Numbered from the stretch's first letter, positions 23,941 to 36,531 are shown. The stretch: DNA of 64,000 nucleotides from Dillenia suffruticosa (GCA_033439265.1 JAVTVX010000017.1:10066001-10130000), one strand, 5' to 3'. A program made the numbers and translations. Notes: generated from the sequence alone by a model not told the origin.

Positions 23941-25767
23941 TGTTGGCAATTCAATGAATTAGTTTGCAAAATTTGGAAATCAACCATAGAAGTTAGCCAT
24001 TTAAACCAATTCCCTAAGAAAATATAGAAAACATTCGAATGAGTAATTTGACAATTCAATCAGAATCAGGTAGAAATGATAACCCTGTCGAATATAGATA
24101 AAGTCAATCAACTGAAATTAGCTTTTAACACATGACCATTAGACTGACCAGTCGAGCCATTTACCTAACTCAAGCAATGGAATTTGGAACAAATACTAAG
24201 CAGTCGAATGATCACATGAACATTCAAGCATTCCAACTTTAGAATCAATGGACTTGCTTAGTCATTCAACTTATTTGAGTCACAATTCAAAGTTTACACT
24301 CTTACTCTTGAGTAGACTCATGACCCGATAGGAAAACTCAGGAAACAACTCAAATGACTTAAATCGTTAAAACCCATTTTGCAATTCGACCACTCTCTAT
24401 GAGCATTCAACCAAAGCAAACTTCAACACTCAAAAGTTCTAATTGGAACATTCCTCCGATCGAATATGATTATAGCATTTGATCAGTTCAAACTTAGACA
24501 GTCGAATGAGCATTTAGGCAAACCTTAAGAAATCAGACTATAACATTCGACCATGTTTCATAAACAATTGAATGGATTTTAAGCAAATCCTTAGAAATCA
24601 TTCGACCAACCTTAGAGACTATTCAACCGATACTGTAGAAAAAATTAGAAATACATTTCTCAATCGAATAGAGGGAAACTGAATCAAACCCAACTAGAGC
24701 ACAATGTCCAAAACCTTCAACCAAGCCAACCAACTATTCGACCGATTTAAACACTTTGTCTATCCTAGTCGAATTATATAGGAACATTCAACTGACTTAA
24801 TTCTCAATATCTATTCCAGTTGAATGACTTGCTCAAAACGGTTGAATGAGTCTGACAAATTACCCACATTGATTTGATCATCTCTATCTTAGTACTAAAT
24901 CCAATCGACTAACTACTTAAACTAGTCGAATGCACTTAATGTATATGCTAAGAACAGCTTAATGTTACTTGTTTGCGGTCGAATCAAAAGGTTTATTGAC
25001 ATATCTAAATGCTAGAAAGGCCCTAATGATGTTAGAATCAGTTGATCATCATTTTGCTCTAACGTCTATATCTTAGACTTCAATTGACACAGTTACGAGT
25101 ATTAAATGTTTCGGTCACCAAAAATAGTTTATGTAATAACTCAGCACAATATTCACAAAGATGATTCATGTCTGACCAAGGTAGATAAAGGGATTCAATT
25201 CAATACAACAATGGTCAAGAAAGGCTCTCATATAAATTCTCAACTTCAGAACAAGAACAAGAACAAAAGGAGGGCTTTTTGCTGCGGCTATTGCTACTGA
25301 ATACAATTTGAGCTCAATTCTTATTATCTTGCAAAAATTGTTTTTGTACCTTTTGGTTTCATTTGAAGTCTTAAATTTCAATATGTAACAACATAATTTC
25401 TTTTTGAGCATTAGTGGATAAAAAATTAAAGAGGGTCTCTGATTTGAGTTTTAGAGAAAGAAAAAGAGGTTTTAAAGAGTTTGAGAAAAATTTTATAAAA
25501 GTCCATTTACTCTTGTAAATAAGATTTGTATTAATGTTATTTGATAGTGGAAAATCCAAATGATTGCTTGGAAGTAGACGTACATCAAGATTGATAAAAC
25601 TACTATAAAATTCTTGACATCCTGTCTCTAGCCTTTCTTGCTTTGTATTTTTTTTTTTTTATCTTCTTACAAACTCCTTTTGAAACTCAATCTCAATTCT
25701 AAAATTTTATGAAAGACTTTTTAAAAATTCAAAATAATTTATTTACCCCCTTCTAAATTTTATTTCA
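23941..25767 (+). mobile_element. Probable solo LTR of a copia-type retrotransposon (1.83 kb)
   Basis: The segment starts TGTTGG and ends TTTCA, flanked by ATAAT and ATATT (4/5 match). The last 400 bp resembles the R-U5 end of large plant copia LTRs: a TTGTATTAATG-like stretch, GATAGTGGAAAATCC, GTAGACGTACATC, a CTACTATAAAATTCTTG motif, then TTTACCCCCTTCT before the end. The first 1.1 kb is scattered with TCGAATG/CATTCGAC motifs in both orientations. No gag-pol flanks it on either side, which suggests LTR-LTR recombination. The boundaries are my best reading. Confidence 0.5.
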
Positions 25768-25975
25768 ATATTAATATTCTATTGTTTTGTCTTTAATATA
25801 GTATCATATTTATATTCATATTTCTTTATTAATTAAGTAATAAAAATTATATAAATAATATTAAATAATATCTTACTATTAAAATTTCACAAATAATAAG
25901 AAACATATTTCTCATAGCAAAATCTTATAAGAAGCAAAAGCAAAATATAAATGAGCAAGCGCATTTTTTAAAAAT

Positions 25976-25977
<2 letters not shown>

Positions 25978-26041
<64 letters not shown>
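25978..26041. repeat. (CT)n microsatellite, about 64 bp
   Basis: Uninterrupted CT dinucleotides shortly after the solo-LTR-like block. Confidence 0.95.
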
Positions 26042-26045
<4 letters not shown>

Positions 26046-26299
26046 CAAAAATTGGCACCCGGAGAGTCACATTTGAATTAGGGGTACCATTTATACGTGA
26101 TATAACTCAATCGATACAATTTTCTTTCTTACAAAATTTTAAACTTGAATATCTTCTTCATGCATAAAAAAATGAAAATTAAAACAATAAATCTATTGCA
26201 ATTTCACCATTTTAGTATGGTAATAATTGATTTAAAAATTACTGTACATCATATTCTAAATTTTATCAAATTAGATTCATTTCCCATTTAGTACAAAGC

Positions 26300-26511
26300 A
26301 GTGGCGGATCTACATAGAACTAAGGATGGATAATTGCATCCCCTCAATTTTAAGTGGAGATTACGATTAAATGAGAAGAACCCTTTAAGTCTCTTAATAA
26401 ATGTTATAATTGAAACTCTGCTGGGAAGAACCCTTTAAATGGAGGTTACGATTTATAATGGCTAGATTTACACAAAACCTTTTCTGCATCCCCTGTTGCG
26501 GATCCGCCACC
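26300..26511. mobile_element. Short foldback/MITE-like element
   Basis: A perfect 10-bp inverted repeat, GTGGCGGATC, lies at 26301-26310 and 26501-26510, enclosing about 190 bp. Just inside the ends, ATCCCCT and its neighbours are also partly symmetric. Inside, GAAGAACCCTTTAA occurs twice. There is no coding capacity. The superfamily is not clear; the GTGGCGGATC end is frequent in plant noncoding DNA. Confidence 0.55.
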
Positions 26512-27388
26512 CAAATTCAAAAGGTGATATAAACTATTATCCTAAACAATGTATATACTTTAACTTGCCACTTCAGTGTGGTTGCAATCTTTAGTGTGGG
26601 TTCATATTTTATAATCAAGAGCCTCATTCTTTTTTTTTTTTAATATTGAATCAATCGATATCTGATATCATATTTCAATTAATTTAGTTTGAGTATTATT
26701 ATATTTAATTTAAAAAAAAAAACTCTTTCAACGTAATTTTTTTCATGATAAGAGCCTTGAAAATGTTGCTCCAAGTAGGATAATTGTTCCAATCTTCACG
26801 ATGGTTTTTTTTTTTTAATCAACAAAACCTGGTGGAATCGAATCCATCCGGTACTCAAGTCTACCTTGCCATTACACGAGGGTAGAGCGCACGCTACTCA
26901 TGCCCTATGATTCTGAAAGATGTCATGCAAAGAAATGTAAGCATAAGAGGCGGGTGGTTTAATACTTAAGGATGAGCATAGGGATCTAATTTCAAGCAAT
27001 GATATGGAGTTTTATTAGCATAATTATGCCATAGAAAGAGCCACACAATGAATATGTACTTCACTACGACGTCTCCCTTGGTTTCCTTTTGTTATTTTAG
27101 AATTAAAACTAGGATTTAATGGCCCTTTTTTGCGGCTAAAATATGAAAATAGGAAGAGAGAGAACAATGCACAATTGGTTTCGTTTAGTGGATAAGGGTA
27201 TTTAATTAAATTTTGATTTTAAAATTTAAAAATAAAAAAAATTATATTGAAATAATTTCGTCATAATTTGGACCTTATAATACTTATATCAGATTAGTGG
27301 GAGTATGAATCCAGACATGGGTTAATTCTACTGTGAGAGAGAGTGAGAGAGAGAGAGAGAGAGAGAAACTCCAGGATTGCATGTCGTC
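26512..27388. other. Intergenic stretch, no gene seen
   Basis: AT-rich DNA. A segment near 26822-26915 (GGTGGAATCGAATCC...) looks like a diverged B-box-type motif but lacks a matching A box. A (GA)n tract lies at 27334-27365. Confidence 0.5.
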
Positions 27389-27405
27389 GAAGAGAGGAAC
27401 AGGTG

Positions 27406-27622
27406 ATCAACGTGGGTTGGTTCAACTGGATGTGGGGTTGAGTTCCCTTAAGCATGACCGAGATTCGATTCCCACCGGGAACATCGGACCCTTATGTGTA
27501 TGGAGCGTTCCCCGTTGGGAGACCCGCCCTCCGAACAGGAGCCACTGCAGTGGTCGGTCTGGATTAGTCGGGGCGAAACCCTGGATACCGGGCGGTGTCC
27601 AAGACATGGTACTAAAAAAAAA
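27406..27622 (+). mobile_element. tRNA-derived SINE with a perfect 17-bp target-site duplication
   Basis: The element is about 217 bp and flanked on both sides by GAAGAGAGGAACAGGTG (27389-27405 and 27623-27639), an exact 17-bp match. Near the 5' end are an A-box-like TGGTTCAACTGG (27419-27430) and a B-box-like GATTCGATTCC (27464-27474) about 35 bp apart, the RNA polymerase III promoter arrangement of tRNA-derived SINEs. The 3' end is an A-rich tail (27614-27622). SINEs are mobilised by LINE machinery. The perfect duplication indicates a fairly recent insertion. A frame running through it is not a gene. Confidence 0.92.
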
Positions 27623-27639
27623 GAAGAGAGGAACAGGTG

Positions 27640-28442
27640 TACTGATCACTTGGTAAGAAATGGTCACTCGAGACCTCCCGGATTGCATGTTTTCTCAGCC
27701 CCTCCCACCGGCATTCGACAGCTCCTGCATGGATGTTATGAGCTCTCCTCGTGTAAGAAGCAGTCCTGGGCTCTAGTTTTTGTTTTGTGTTTTTGGGCCT
27801 GCTTGGGCTTCCTCATTTGTAACCAATTCACTCCCTTTTTTTGTTTTTTTTCCCTTTAACAAAAGAAAAAGTGAGTGAAGCTCCAATCAGGCCCAAACTA
27901 AGCCCAACAATGTTTAGATTTTAGAACTTAAGTTTTGACGTTTCTGTATTTATTTATTTATTTATTTTTTTATGGTAGAGGACGTTTCTGTATCACATCA
28001 CCCACAAATATTGTCATTGTGGAGGTGGGCCAAGCCCCAAGAAGTTAATATAGCATAAAATCCTACTGCCACCAGTTGTGAACTATATTTTATTTGTTTT
28101 TTTGTCCGCCACTAAACTTGATCGATCCGCGGTCAAAGGTCTCTCAACATAATTTTTTTTATTCTCATATTTAGTTAAACACAAACATGATTATAGGGTC
28201 TCATTATTCTTATATAACTAAAAAAAAACAATTTCTAAACCCTTCCTACTTAACCAACCAAACAAAATTCGGTGTCGTGAACTACCGTCCATTCCCCACC
28301 CCCCACCCCAAGAAAAACAATTTCCTCACATAAATTAAAAATTGAACTAAAGAAAATCTTTATGTAATTAAGAGTGAAAAAGCAAAAGATAGTTTTTTAG
28401 ATGTTTGACGCGAGTTGGCATTTCCACCAACTAGGTTAATTT
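27640..28442. other. 3' side of the bHLH gene, no further gene seen
   Basis: Includes T-rich runs and presumably the bHLH 3' UTR and polyadenylation region just below 28443. No coding pattern was recognised. Confidence 0.5.
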
Positions 28443-28941
28443 CTAACCACAAAGCCTTGCCCGTTTATGATCCAACAAGGACCCGACCCAACAACTCCTC
28501 CGATTCTCCACGACCGCCTTCATAGCCCTCCTCAACGTCAATATCTCCTCCTCCTCACCCTCAAATTCCATCAGAACCACACACTTGACTCGGCCACCGA
28601 CCACCATCATCTCGGCACGGACTGCCCGGGCATGGGTCATTTGGATAGCCCGGGTCAGGTCACGGTTCAGACTCGGCCTGTCCTCCGAACAAACCGTAGC
28701 CTTTACTAGTTTTTTCGTGGTTTGATCTGAATGCAAGTACTCTATTATGACCTCGTCCGTCTCACCGGGCAATAAGAACTTCCAGTCTGAGCATGATTCG
28801 GTGCTGCTGCGACTGCATCGACCTTCGTTCTGATTCATCGCCACCTCAGCCGCTCTCTTCTTTAGCTCCCTCACGTGATGCACCACCTCCGCTAGCAAAG
28901 ACGCCTTGTCCGTCTGTCAATAGTATTATTAATTAATATAT

Positions 28942-28975
<34 letters not shown>

Positions 28976-29303
28976 TCATGAAACATATAATCATTGCTTA
29001 TTATTACAACTAAAAAATTATATAATTACTCTTTCTATTTTTTAGTAATTTGTAAGGGCTCACTTTGATGGTGTTGGGGAGGAGAGTGCGGAGTGTAGAG
29101 AGGTGGGTGTTGATTCGCTGCCTTCGTCTCCTCTCTGCTTCGCTGTGGCTCTTGCTCGCAGCCGTTGATTTAGGCTTTTTGACGGTGGACCCTGAACTTA
29201 AACTCGAATCTCCAACGCTCAACTTTGTCCACTCTGGTTCCTCAATCGGAATTCCCGCATTGGAAGAGCATTCCAAACCAAAGTGGTTCTGAGATGGTTC
29301 CAT
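28443..29303 (-). CDS. bHLH transcription factor (bHLH30/bHLH106/bHLH107-like), two exons
   Basis: A nuclear DNA-binding regulator predicted to bind E-boxes. Exon 1 is 29303-29064 (80 codons from MEPSQ) and exon 2 is 28913-28443 (156 codons plus stop), giving 236 aa. The intron (29063-28914) starts GTGAGC, ends GACAG and is phase 0. The basic region and helix 1 (KSHSEAERRRRQRIN, residues 51-65) carry the E-box triad His53, Glu57, Arg61. The splice joins LPNTIK to TDKASLLAEVVHHV, restoring the loop and helix 2 exactly at the conserved family intron position. The C-terminal part (LVKATVCSEDRPSL...GGRVKCVVL) resembles the ACT-like domain of this subgroup. An upstream in-frame Met exists, but MEPSQ gives the family-like start. 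CT/GA tracts at 29420-29446 and 29490-29512 lie in the leader. The intron carries a (TA)n run. The gene looks intact. Confidence 0.93.
28940..28973. repeat. (TA)n microsatellite in the bHLH intron
   Basis: An AT-dinucleotide run inside the single intron, near the acceptor side on the minus strand. Confidence 0.85.
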
Positions 29304-31964
29304 TTTTCTTTTCTTCTTCCAAATAAAAAAATAAAAAGGAAGAAGAAGATATGATGTTGAGATTTCACAATGAATAAACCATCTAATTTGTTTCAAAGGA
29401 GTTTAAAACAATGAAGATGAGAGAGAGAGAGAGAGAGAGATAGAAATACCTTTCAGATGGGAATTGTCAATATTGTGTAGTATTGAAGAGAGAGAGAGAG
29501 AGAGAGAGCGCGCGAGCGAAAAATATAGATTTGATGACCAAATCTTGCTAAACCTTAACCATGCCAATATATGAGAGGTGCACTTCCAAATAGGCTTTGG
29601 AGACAAACATCATGGGAAATGTAGAATTAAACTAAATGTTTCTAGTTTTGAACTGCGAGTCCAAGTATTATATTTTCTCTGTTTTTTTTTTTTTTTTTAA
29701 TTTTATTTTGATTAACTCGATTTTATCCAAGTGTCACACCTCCTACAGAAATTGAGATGATCCGTAGGGGTGCAATCGTAAAACAAAACAAAAGTGTATT
29801 TAAAGATGTCAGATAACAATAATTTCGGTTAGCGATGGAAAATCTATTCCCATAGCGTTATTGATATCCTTGGAATTTTGATTCTGTGATTTTTTATTTT
29901 GTGATTTTCTTGACTAATCATTAATGTGGAGAATGCTTTTTCTTCATTTTTCTCTTTGATCTACCAATATCTCTATTTTTTCTCCGTTTGTATCTTTCTC
30001 CCTCTATCTCTCTTTCTCTTTCTTTCCTTGCATTTCTCTTTTTTTCTTTCCATATTTTCTCAACAATCGGTTTAAAATTGTAATCCTTTTATGCATTAAA
30101 AAAAAAAAGAAAAAGAAAAAACTATTTTTTCTCTAATTAAAAGAAAAAGAGATGTGTTAAAAAAACAAAGGAAGAAAGGAAAGAAAAGAAATTATATAGA
30201 TATGTGTTAATAAAAGGTATTTAAGTCTGACCAAAAGAGAAAAAAAAATGTTAAAAATGAATAATATAGAAAGATAAATGTTTCAAGAACCATAGTTACA
30301 TGGGAAAATTTTTTACAACCGTAACTGAAAGTACTTTTTATTTAGCATTGGTAAACAAAATTTCACCAAAAAGTAAAAGGAGTTTGTTTGGGATGTGGAG
30401 GGGGTGGAAGTAGGACAAGTGGGGTTTGTCGAGTGAGTAGTACGATGGAAAGTGACATTAAGGGAGGGAATTCCTGGCAGGAGAGCAGGATTGCTAGCTG
30501 GTTGATGTTTGTTGTGAGGAGTGAAGGAAGCATTTGGGTTCAGGGCTCAGTCTGCTTCACAGTCTGATGAAAGCATCTTTTAGGTTATTGCAGGTTTGAC
30601 GAGGGTACTATACCACCACCATCATTTTTTCCTTTTGTTTTGAAAATTAAATGCTTAAGGGATTAATAACTATATGGGTTAGTCATAGAATATGAATTTA
30701 GACCACAGGTATTTGAATTTAAAGTTCTAAATTCAAATCTCTTCTTTCTATATTCAATTTTAGAAGAGATACTAAAATTATGGTGTTTTGAATAATGCCT
30801 TAACATCGTTTTTTGAACACTTTTAATATTTAAATTCTACAATTCATATGATTAAGTTATAGTATTATTACAATTATACCCGCTCTGAAAATTAAGACTC
30901 CTCTCTTTCTCTCTCTCTCTCTCTCTCTCAAAAAACAATTCTGTTTTCTCAATCTCTTTTTCTCTTTAGAAATAATTAATTTTGAATTTCTCTTTCTCTT
31001 TTACTTTCTTTAAGGACCATTTAAAGTTTCTTCTTTTTTTTTTTTTTGATATGTTATAATGAGATTCAAATTTAGGATTATCGGGTTAGGAAAGAAAATT
31101 ATGACCACTGGACTGTCCCTCAAGAACATTTAAAGTTTCAATATCTTTCTTTCTCTGTCTCACAAACATTTATTTATTTATTTATTTTCAGTTTTCCCTT
31201 TTTGTCGATAGAAAATACACCACACATTTCAGGTAACAAAGTTACCGCAACAAACATGTTAGGAGAAAACCATTGATCACTTTGATCACGTTCACTAAAA
31301 TTCATTTTGTTCCAAAAATATCCATCATTAATATGCATAGATGGATCGGATTTTATGAACCCCACCACCTAAACATATCTTCATTTTTTTTTTTGGCTTG
31401 ATTTGAAACATATAACATCAATTCGAAATTATTCAAACAGGAAGAAATCTTTTTGCTACTAACACACCATCATACAAAAATTGATCCATCTGACCCAAAA
31501 CTCATTTGATTCCCATTACTCTCTATTCTAAGGGCTAGTTGAACTTCTCAAAAAAAAAAAAAAAAAAATGTTATACTTAAAAAATTAAAAAGAAAAAAAA
31601 AAAGAAACAATGCTACTATTCATATTTTTCAATTTTGATGATCTCTTAAATGATTTCACCACCATCTCCACCTCAAACACCGTCAGCCACAATGTCAATA
31701 CCACCAGAGGCGTCCAAATCATAGACTTTTTTTTGGCCTGCGGTCTCACAAACTGTTAATCTGAGAGTTAATGTCTCAAGTTTTACAAATTCATTGATTC
31801 TCATTTGCACATTATGTTAGTTTGGGGTTGATGAATAATGGCTTCCTCACAAGCTTTGCATGCTTGGATTGAAAAAAGCAAAACTCTGTGATCACCTTAA
31901 ACTGCTATCCGATGGGTACAAGTGCCAAAAAACCTAGGGAACGTGGGCAGCATGGTGGATCCCT
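29304..31964. other. Region between the bHLH gene 5' end and the PWWP gene 3' end
   Basis: Contains the bHLH leader/promoter with GA tracts (29418-29442 and 29488-29510), a long T-run (29681-29698), pyrimidine-rich stretches (about 30000-30060) and a (CT)n at about 30905-30929. No gene or clear mobile element was recognised. Confidence 0.55.
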
Positions 31965-34900
31965 TTACTTGCGAGGACCTTTGTGCTGCAAACGAGAGCC
32001 TTGCCCAGTTCTGTCAAAGGGAGAACCGGAAGGAGCAACCAGACCAAGATTCTGCATTACTTTAATTCTTCGTGGACTACGCTCAGGAAACTTCACTGGT
32101 GAAGCTTTCACCTAGGAAGAGGAATTCCAATTTCCTCAAAACATATGATTTTTTTTAATGGAGAAAAATTAGAAGAATATTGTAGCTATCCAAGGATGTG
32201 TACTCACCCTGTTTGCATCAACTTGCTGGAGCTTCTTCCGGAGCTCGGCTTGATTAGTTTTTACAGATTCTGAAAGTAAGCTGGAACCCTTCTCCTTTGT
32301 CCTACTGACAGCCAATGACTTCTTTGGGGACTTTCCTGCCTGCAGATTCGCAGATAATTTAAAGACATAACAGCATGATTTATGATCGTTCAAAAGGATG
32401 AAATTTAAGATGTCTTAGATTTACTCACTGAGCCAACTTGCTTCTTCATCTTATCTTCTTCTGTGTCTTTCCTTTTGACCACCTCCTGGGCTTTTCTTGA
32501 AGATATGCCATTTTTCGCCATACGGGACTGTCTAGTAGCTTCTACCCTTTTAGGAGAAGCCCTTCCCTTTTTCATGTGAAGTCAGCAAATGCCCACATTT
32601 GTTGTAGATCAATACAAGTGACGCAAGACTCGGTAAAGTCAAAAGGAACATGCCAAATAAACTTACCATTTTTGATCTATTTAGTTTGAGTTTCTTCCTT
32701 GCACCATTTTTCATCTGTTTCTCATCTTCAACTTCCTCTTGAGCCACTTCAGAATGTTGATTCCCACTCTCCATATTTACTTGCTGTGAAATCATAAGTT
32801 AGTCTAATTTTTTAAGAGTGCAACTGCTTGTTACCATATCGCGTATGTGTGCATATCAAATGAAGAAATAACCGGAATCCATGATATTGAGTTGCATAAG
32901 AATCGAAGTGCACTTACTAAGCGAGGACTTTTTGCTTCAAGATTTTCCTGCCCTCCATTATTCTTTGAGGTTCCACTTCTTTTTCTCTTGTTGATTTTCT
33001 TGTCTTGAGATTTTTCAGAAATGAGATTGCCATTCTTTACTTGACTTTGCTGCAGACCGGCACCTTGCAGTCTTCTTGGAGAAACCCTTACCTGGCATTA
33101 TAACAAGAACATCTCATGTACACCCTCTGAACAAAACGCTGAAGTTTAGCTGTGCACAAACAACTCAATCTGGGCATATACCAAGAAATTTTTATCATTG
33201 TTCTGCAGTCTTCCTTCACTCTTCAAAGCATCATTCCCATACTTCTTAGAACGAAAAGCAGCCTTGCTTTCATTAATTTGACCAGCACTGACAGCTTTAC
33301 TTTTAGCCCGGGTACCATTTTTCTGACAAGGTTGTATAAAGCTTCATAATGTGTATCAGCAAGTAAGAACAGAGTGGGCTGCCAAAATTAGCAGAACCGA
33401 ACTTACAGGACTGGCTTCCGACTCCTGGTTTTCAATTCCATTTCCTCTCAAAATGCTTTCTTCCACGGCCTGAAGTCCAGAATTCTCTGCCAGAGATGTA
33501 AAGGGAATATAATTAGAAATATTGCAACATTAATTCAAATTAAAGAATATACGCTTGACCTAAAGGGATGAGATGAAAAGGGAAAGACGAATTCTCAGTC
33601 CTTTTTATTTCCCTCGTCAGGCAAAGCAAGAGAAGCGTGAAGGAAGAGAAATCTTAACTTGGAGACCCCGAAACCTAAATTGTCAGCCCAGACTCAGCAA
33701 GCCATTAAAATTAATTACATGAATGCCATAACACAATACATCTTTGCCATTGCATGTGCAGTTGTTCAATGTTAATTCAATAAAACTAGATTACAGAGGC
33801 ATATGAGTAGAATTAGCCGATCAGTGACTCTTCTCTAGCCTCTCAAAACTACATCACCCCTTTTTTTCACTTCTCTATTACAAAGGGCAACCAAGTGCCA
33901 ATTGATGCCTAAGGCACTTATGTGGTAGTTTAACAACCCCCTTTCTAGATAATATAAGCTTTTAAATAGAAACCTTAATCTATAACAACATTAAAACATA
34001 GCACATTACACCATCCAAGATGCCCTTGACCTTTTTATCAGAGCAAAATATTTACCTCCACTATAGCTCCAAGTTCTTTCTTCTCATTCTTCAAACCCAT
34101 ATCAAACCTCAGATCCAACCAACAACATTATCTCCGTTGCACAATATCAATTACAAGCCACATGCAGAGGAATATTTGACATAAAAAGTAGCCTCATATT
34201 ACAAGGCATTTATACTAACCAATATCAATACTTGAGAACCAAAATTAGTTCTATGTTGAATAACTTGGAGTCTGCATTGGCATATGTGGGGAAATCAAAT
34301 TTCTACCTCTTCCTCTTCCTTGTGGCTATTTGACAATGTGCTTATCTTACTGTAACAAGACTATATTTAAGTATTTATTCCTAGAATTGATCTTTTCAGC
34401 AGTGGTTGTAAACGTCAAACTTTGCTTGACAGATAGAAACTTTAAATGGTAAACGGAAGTCAAAGAGCATCCAGTGAAATTGCTTAAAATAAAAACATAA
34501 TACCAGCCCTTCACAAGTGGAATTGATCCCAAAAACTACCCTCTTATCACTAAGTGATTTTTTCTTCATGCCTAAATTGCACTTATGTGGCCATAAGTGA
34601 TTCTCAACCCACAATAATATCAAGATGAGTTACCAAATATGGCTCAAGTATCCTCTTGCATTCTGCAAAAAGGTTCATAGAAAAATTTTCTCAGGGTATA
34701 TTCTTTAGTCCTAGAAATACCATTTGGGTCTAGGGCTATTATGTGAACCAAGTTGAGTTCAAGTCACTCGTGAGCCACTTGGTCAAAGGCTCAACTCGAC
34801 TTAACTTTGATTGAACTCAAGTCGAGTTTAAACGGTTTCATTACACAATCGAGTCAAGTTCAAGTAATAGAATTTTAAACTCGAAAACTCATCAAATATC

Positions 34901-36522
34901 TCAATGACACATATTAATATATATTATATATATACCCACATATTATTATAATAAAATTAAATGGAATTGTATAAATATTCATATCTACAATGAGTTGAGT
35001 TTTCAAGTCGATCTCGAACTCATTAAATTATAAACTAATCAAGCTCAAGTCATATTATTACTACTCATCAAGTTCGAGTACCATTAAAAAATTCGAGTTT
35101 GAGTTTGAACATAAAAGTACTAAGGATCGACTCAACTCGAATACACCCCATTTGAGCCTATGACTACCCTTTTATGCATACCTATAGTTGAACTTCCAAA
35201 TTGTTTTAAATTTTAGTCCCAAGGTAAAAGATATTTTGGTAAGAAATCCATCAGTATGTCCCATTCTCTAGACACTGAAAAACAGGACAAATCAGGTCAA
35301 AATACTTTTCACCAAAAAAATATATATATATATTCAGAAAACTACTAGTGGAAACAGTGGATAATAATTTGGGGAAGTCTAAAAAGGATAGGAGGACCAT
35401 AAGCTAGACAATGCAGAAAGCATTTGGGCCTATATTTTGCTCCCTTCAACAAGATCATTGCATCTGGCAAAGTGAAGTGCACAGGGCTGGTGCAAGGATT
35501 AAATGGCCAAATTTGATGCATCGTAATTTGTGAACAAAAATGTGATGCTCATCCAGCACATAATACTAAAGAAAAGAACATGCAAGAGTAAATTTACCAA
35601 CCTGTGGGACTCGAGTCTTGATTGCTTGATCTATGATGCTTAGTGCGATGGAGTTTCTATGACAGCATTCACGTGAAAAGAAAGACAATGATCATCAGCA
35701 TTGCAGCATTCTAAACTGAAAAAAGCAAGTGCAATTGTGGCAGGCCCTTTATATATTTATTTTTGGGGCGTGCGCATGCGAGAGAGAGAGAGAGAGAGAG
35801 AGTTCACCTGCTCCAAAGCTTTCCGAAATATTTCAGCATGACTACAATTACTCTGTTTGAGAAACTGAAGGTCTCAACATACAACAATACGAATAGATTT
35901 AGTATATGCATTTCAGGACAGAAGCTCATGCAAGTAAAGGTTCTTGATTGAACAGGAATCTAAGAGCATTTACTAACACAGAAACAAGATGGCATGCTAA
36001 GGAACTTACTTTCTCAAACTCAGAGTGACATTTCGTAGGATTCACATACATGCTGCTCAAAAGAAGAATACAAAACTCTTACCGGATATACAAACTAGTG
36101 GAGATATAAAAACCAAGAAAGACAATTACTGACTAGTTATAACTCCCATATAATCGAACAAGAACATCACTGGCCGATCTATTTCTGGGTTTGTTGCAAG
36201 AACTAACAGCATTCTCATCCACAAGCTACCCAATGATTCAGCAACAAGAAAGCAAAAAACAGTTTTAGAGGAAAGAAGGGCAGAGAAAATGTTTCTTCTT
36301 TGACCTATGTTAACCCTCAGTATGGACAAATAGAAATATTACTGTCAGATCATGAATGAAAGATATAACTTCTAAACACCACATTCAAAAACAAACCAGT
36401 GCAGGCCACCATGAGCGGCCACCCTGTCTGACCCAAATTAAATCACCCAATACGAGCTGTTCTTTCAAATGATTTTCTGTAGTCTCCTCATATTCCTTGC
36501 CAACAGGTGTTCCACGTTTCAT
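31965..36522 (-). CDS. PWWP-domain nuclear protein, 12 coding exons, 429 aa
   Basis: PWWP domains bind methylated histone tails and DNA, so a chromatin role is inferred. Coding exons (high to low): 36522-36397, 36225-36134, 36052-36010, 35852-35808, 35656-35602, 33486-33407, 33322-33182, 33091-32918, 32783-32667, 32566-32429, 32339-32208, 32111-31965. All introns start GT and end AG, and the frame stays open across all 11 joins. The PWWP domain comes from exons 1-3: GDLIWVRQGGRSWWPAL (residues 26-42), then VLVRLYGSY (63-71) and NPTKCHSEFEK (77-87). The rest is Lys/Arg/Ser-rich and probably disordered, with repeated S-P-basic motifs (VRVSPRRL, GRASPKRV, AGKSPKKS, ERSPRRIK) and KKINKRKRS, which resembles a nuclear signal. 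A TGA lies in frame just upstream of the chosen ATG within the same exon, which fixes the start. The exon-10 acceptor has a weak pyrimidine tract. No symbol is assigned; orthology needs a search. Confidence 0.9.
34745..35149 (-). repeat. Dispersed repeat, family B copy 2, inside a PWWP-gene intron
   Basis: Read on the minus strand it begins GGGGTGTATTCGAGTTGAGTC and ends with CTCACGAGTGACTTGAACTC-like sequence, matching family B copy 1 at 9929-10350 at both ends with an AT-rich middle. It lies in the 2.1-kb intron between coding exons 5 and 6. Confidence 0.6.
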
Positions 36523-36531
36523 AATTCATAT

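Noticed and set aside
27333-27859. Plus- and minus-strand frames across the SINE
   Set aside because: Fully explained by the SINE and its flanks.
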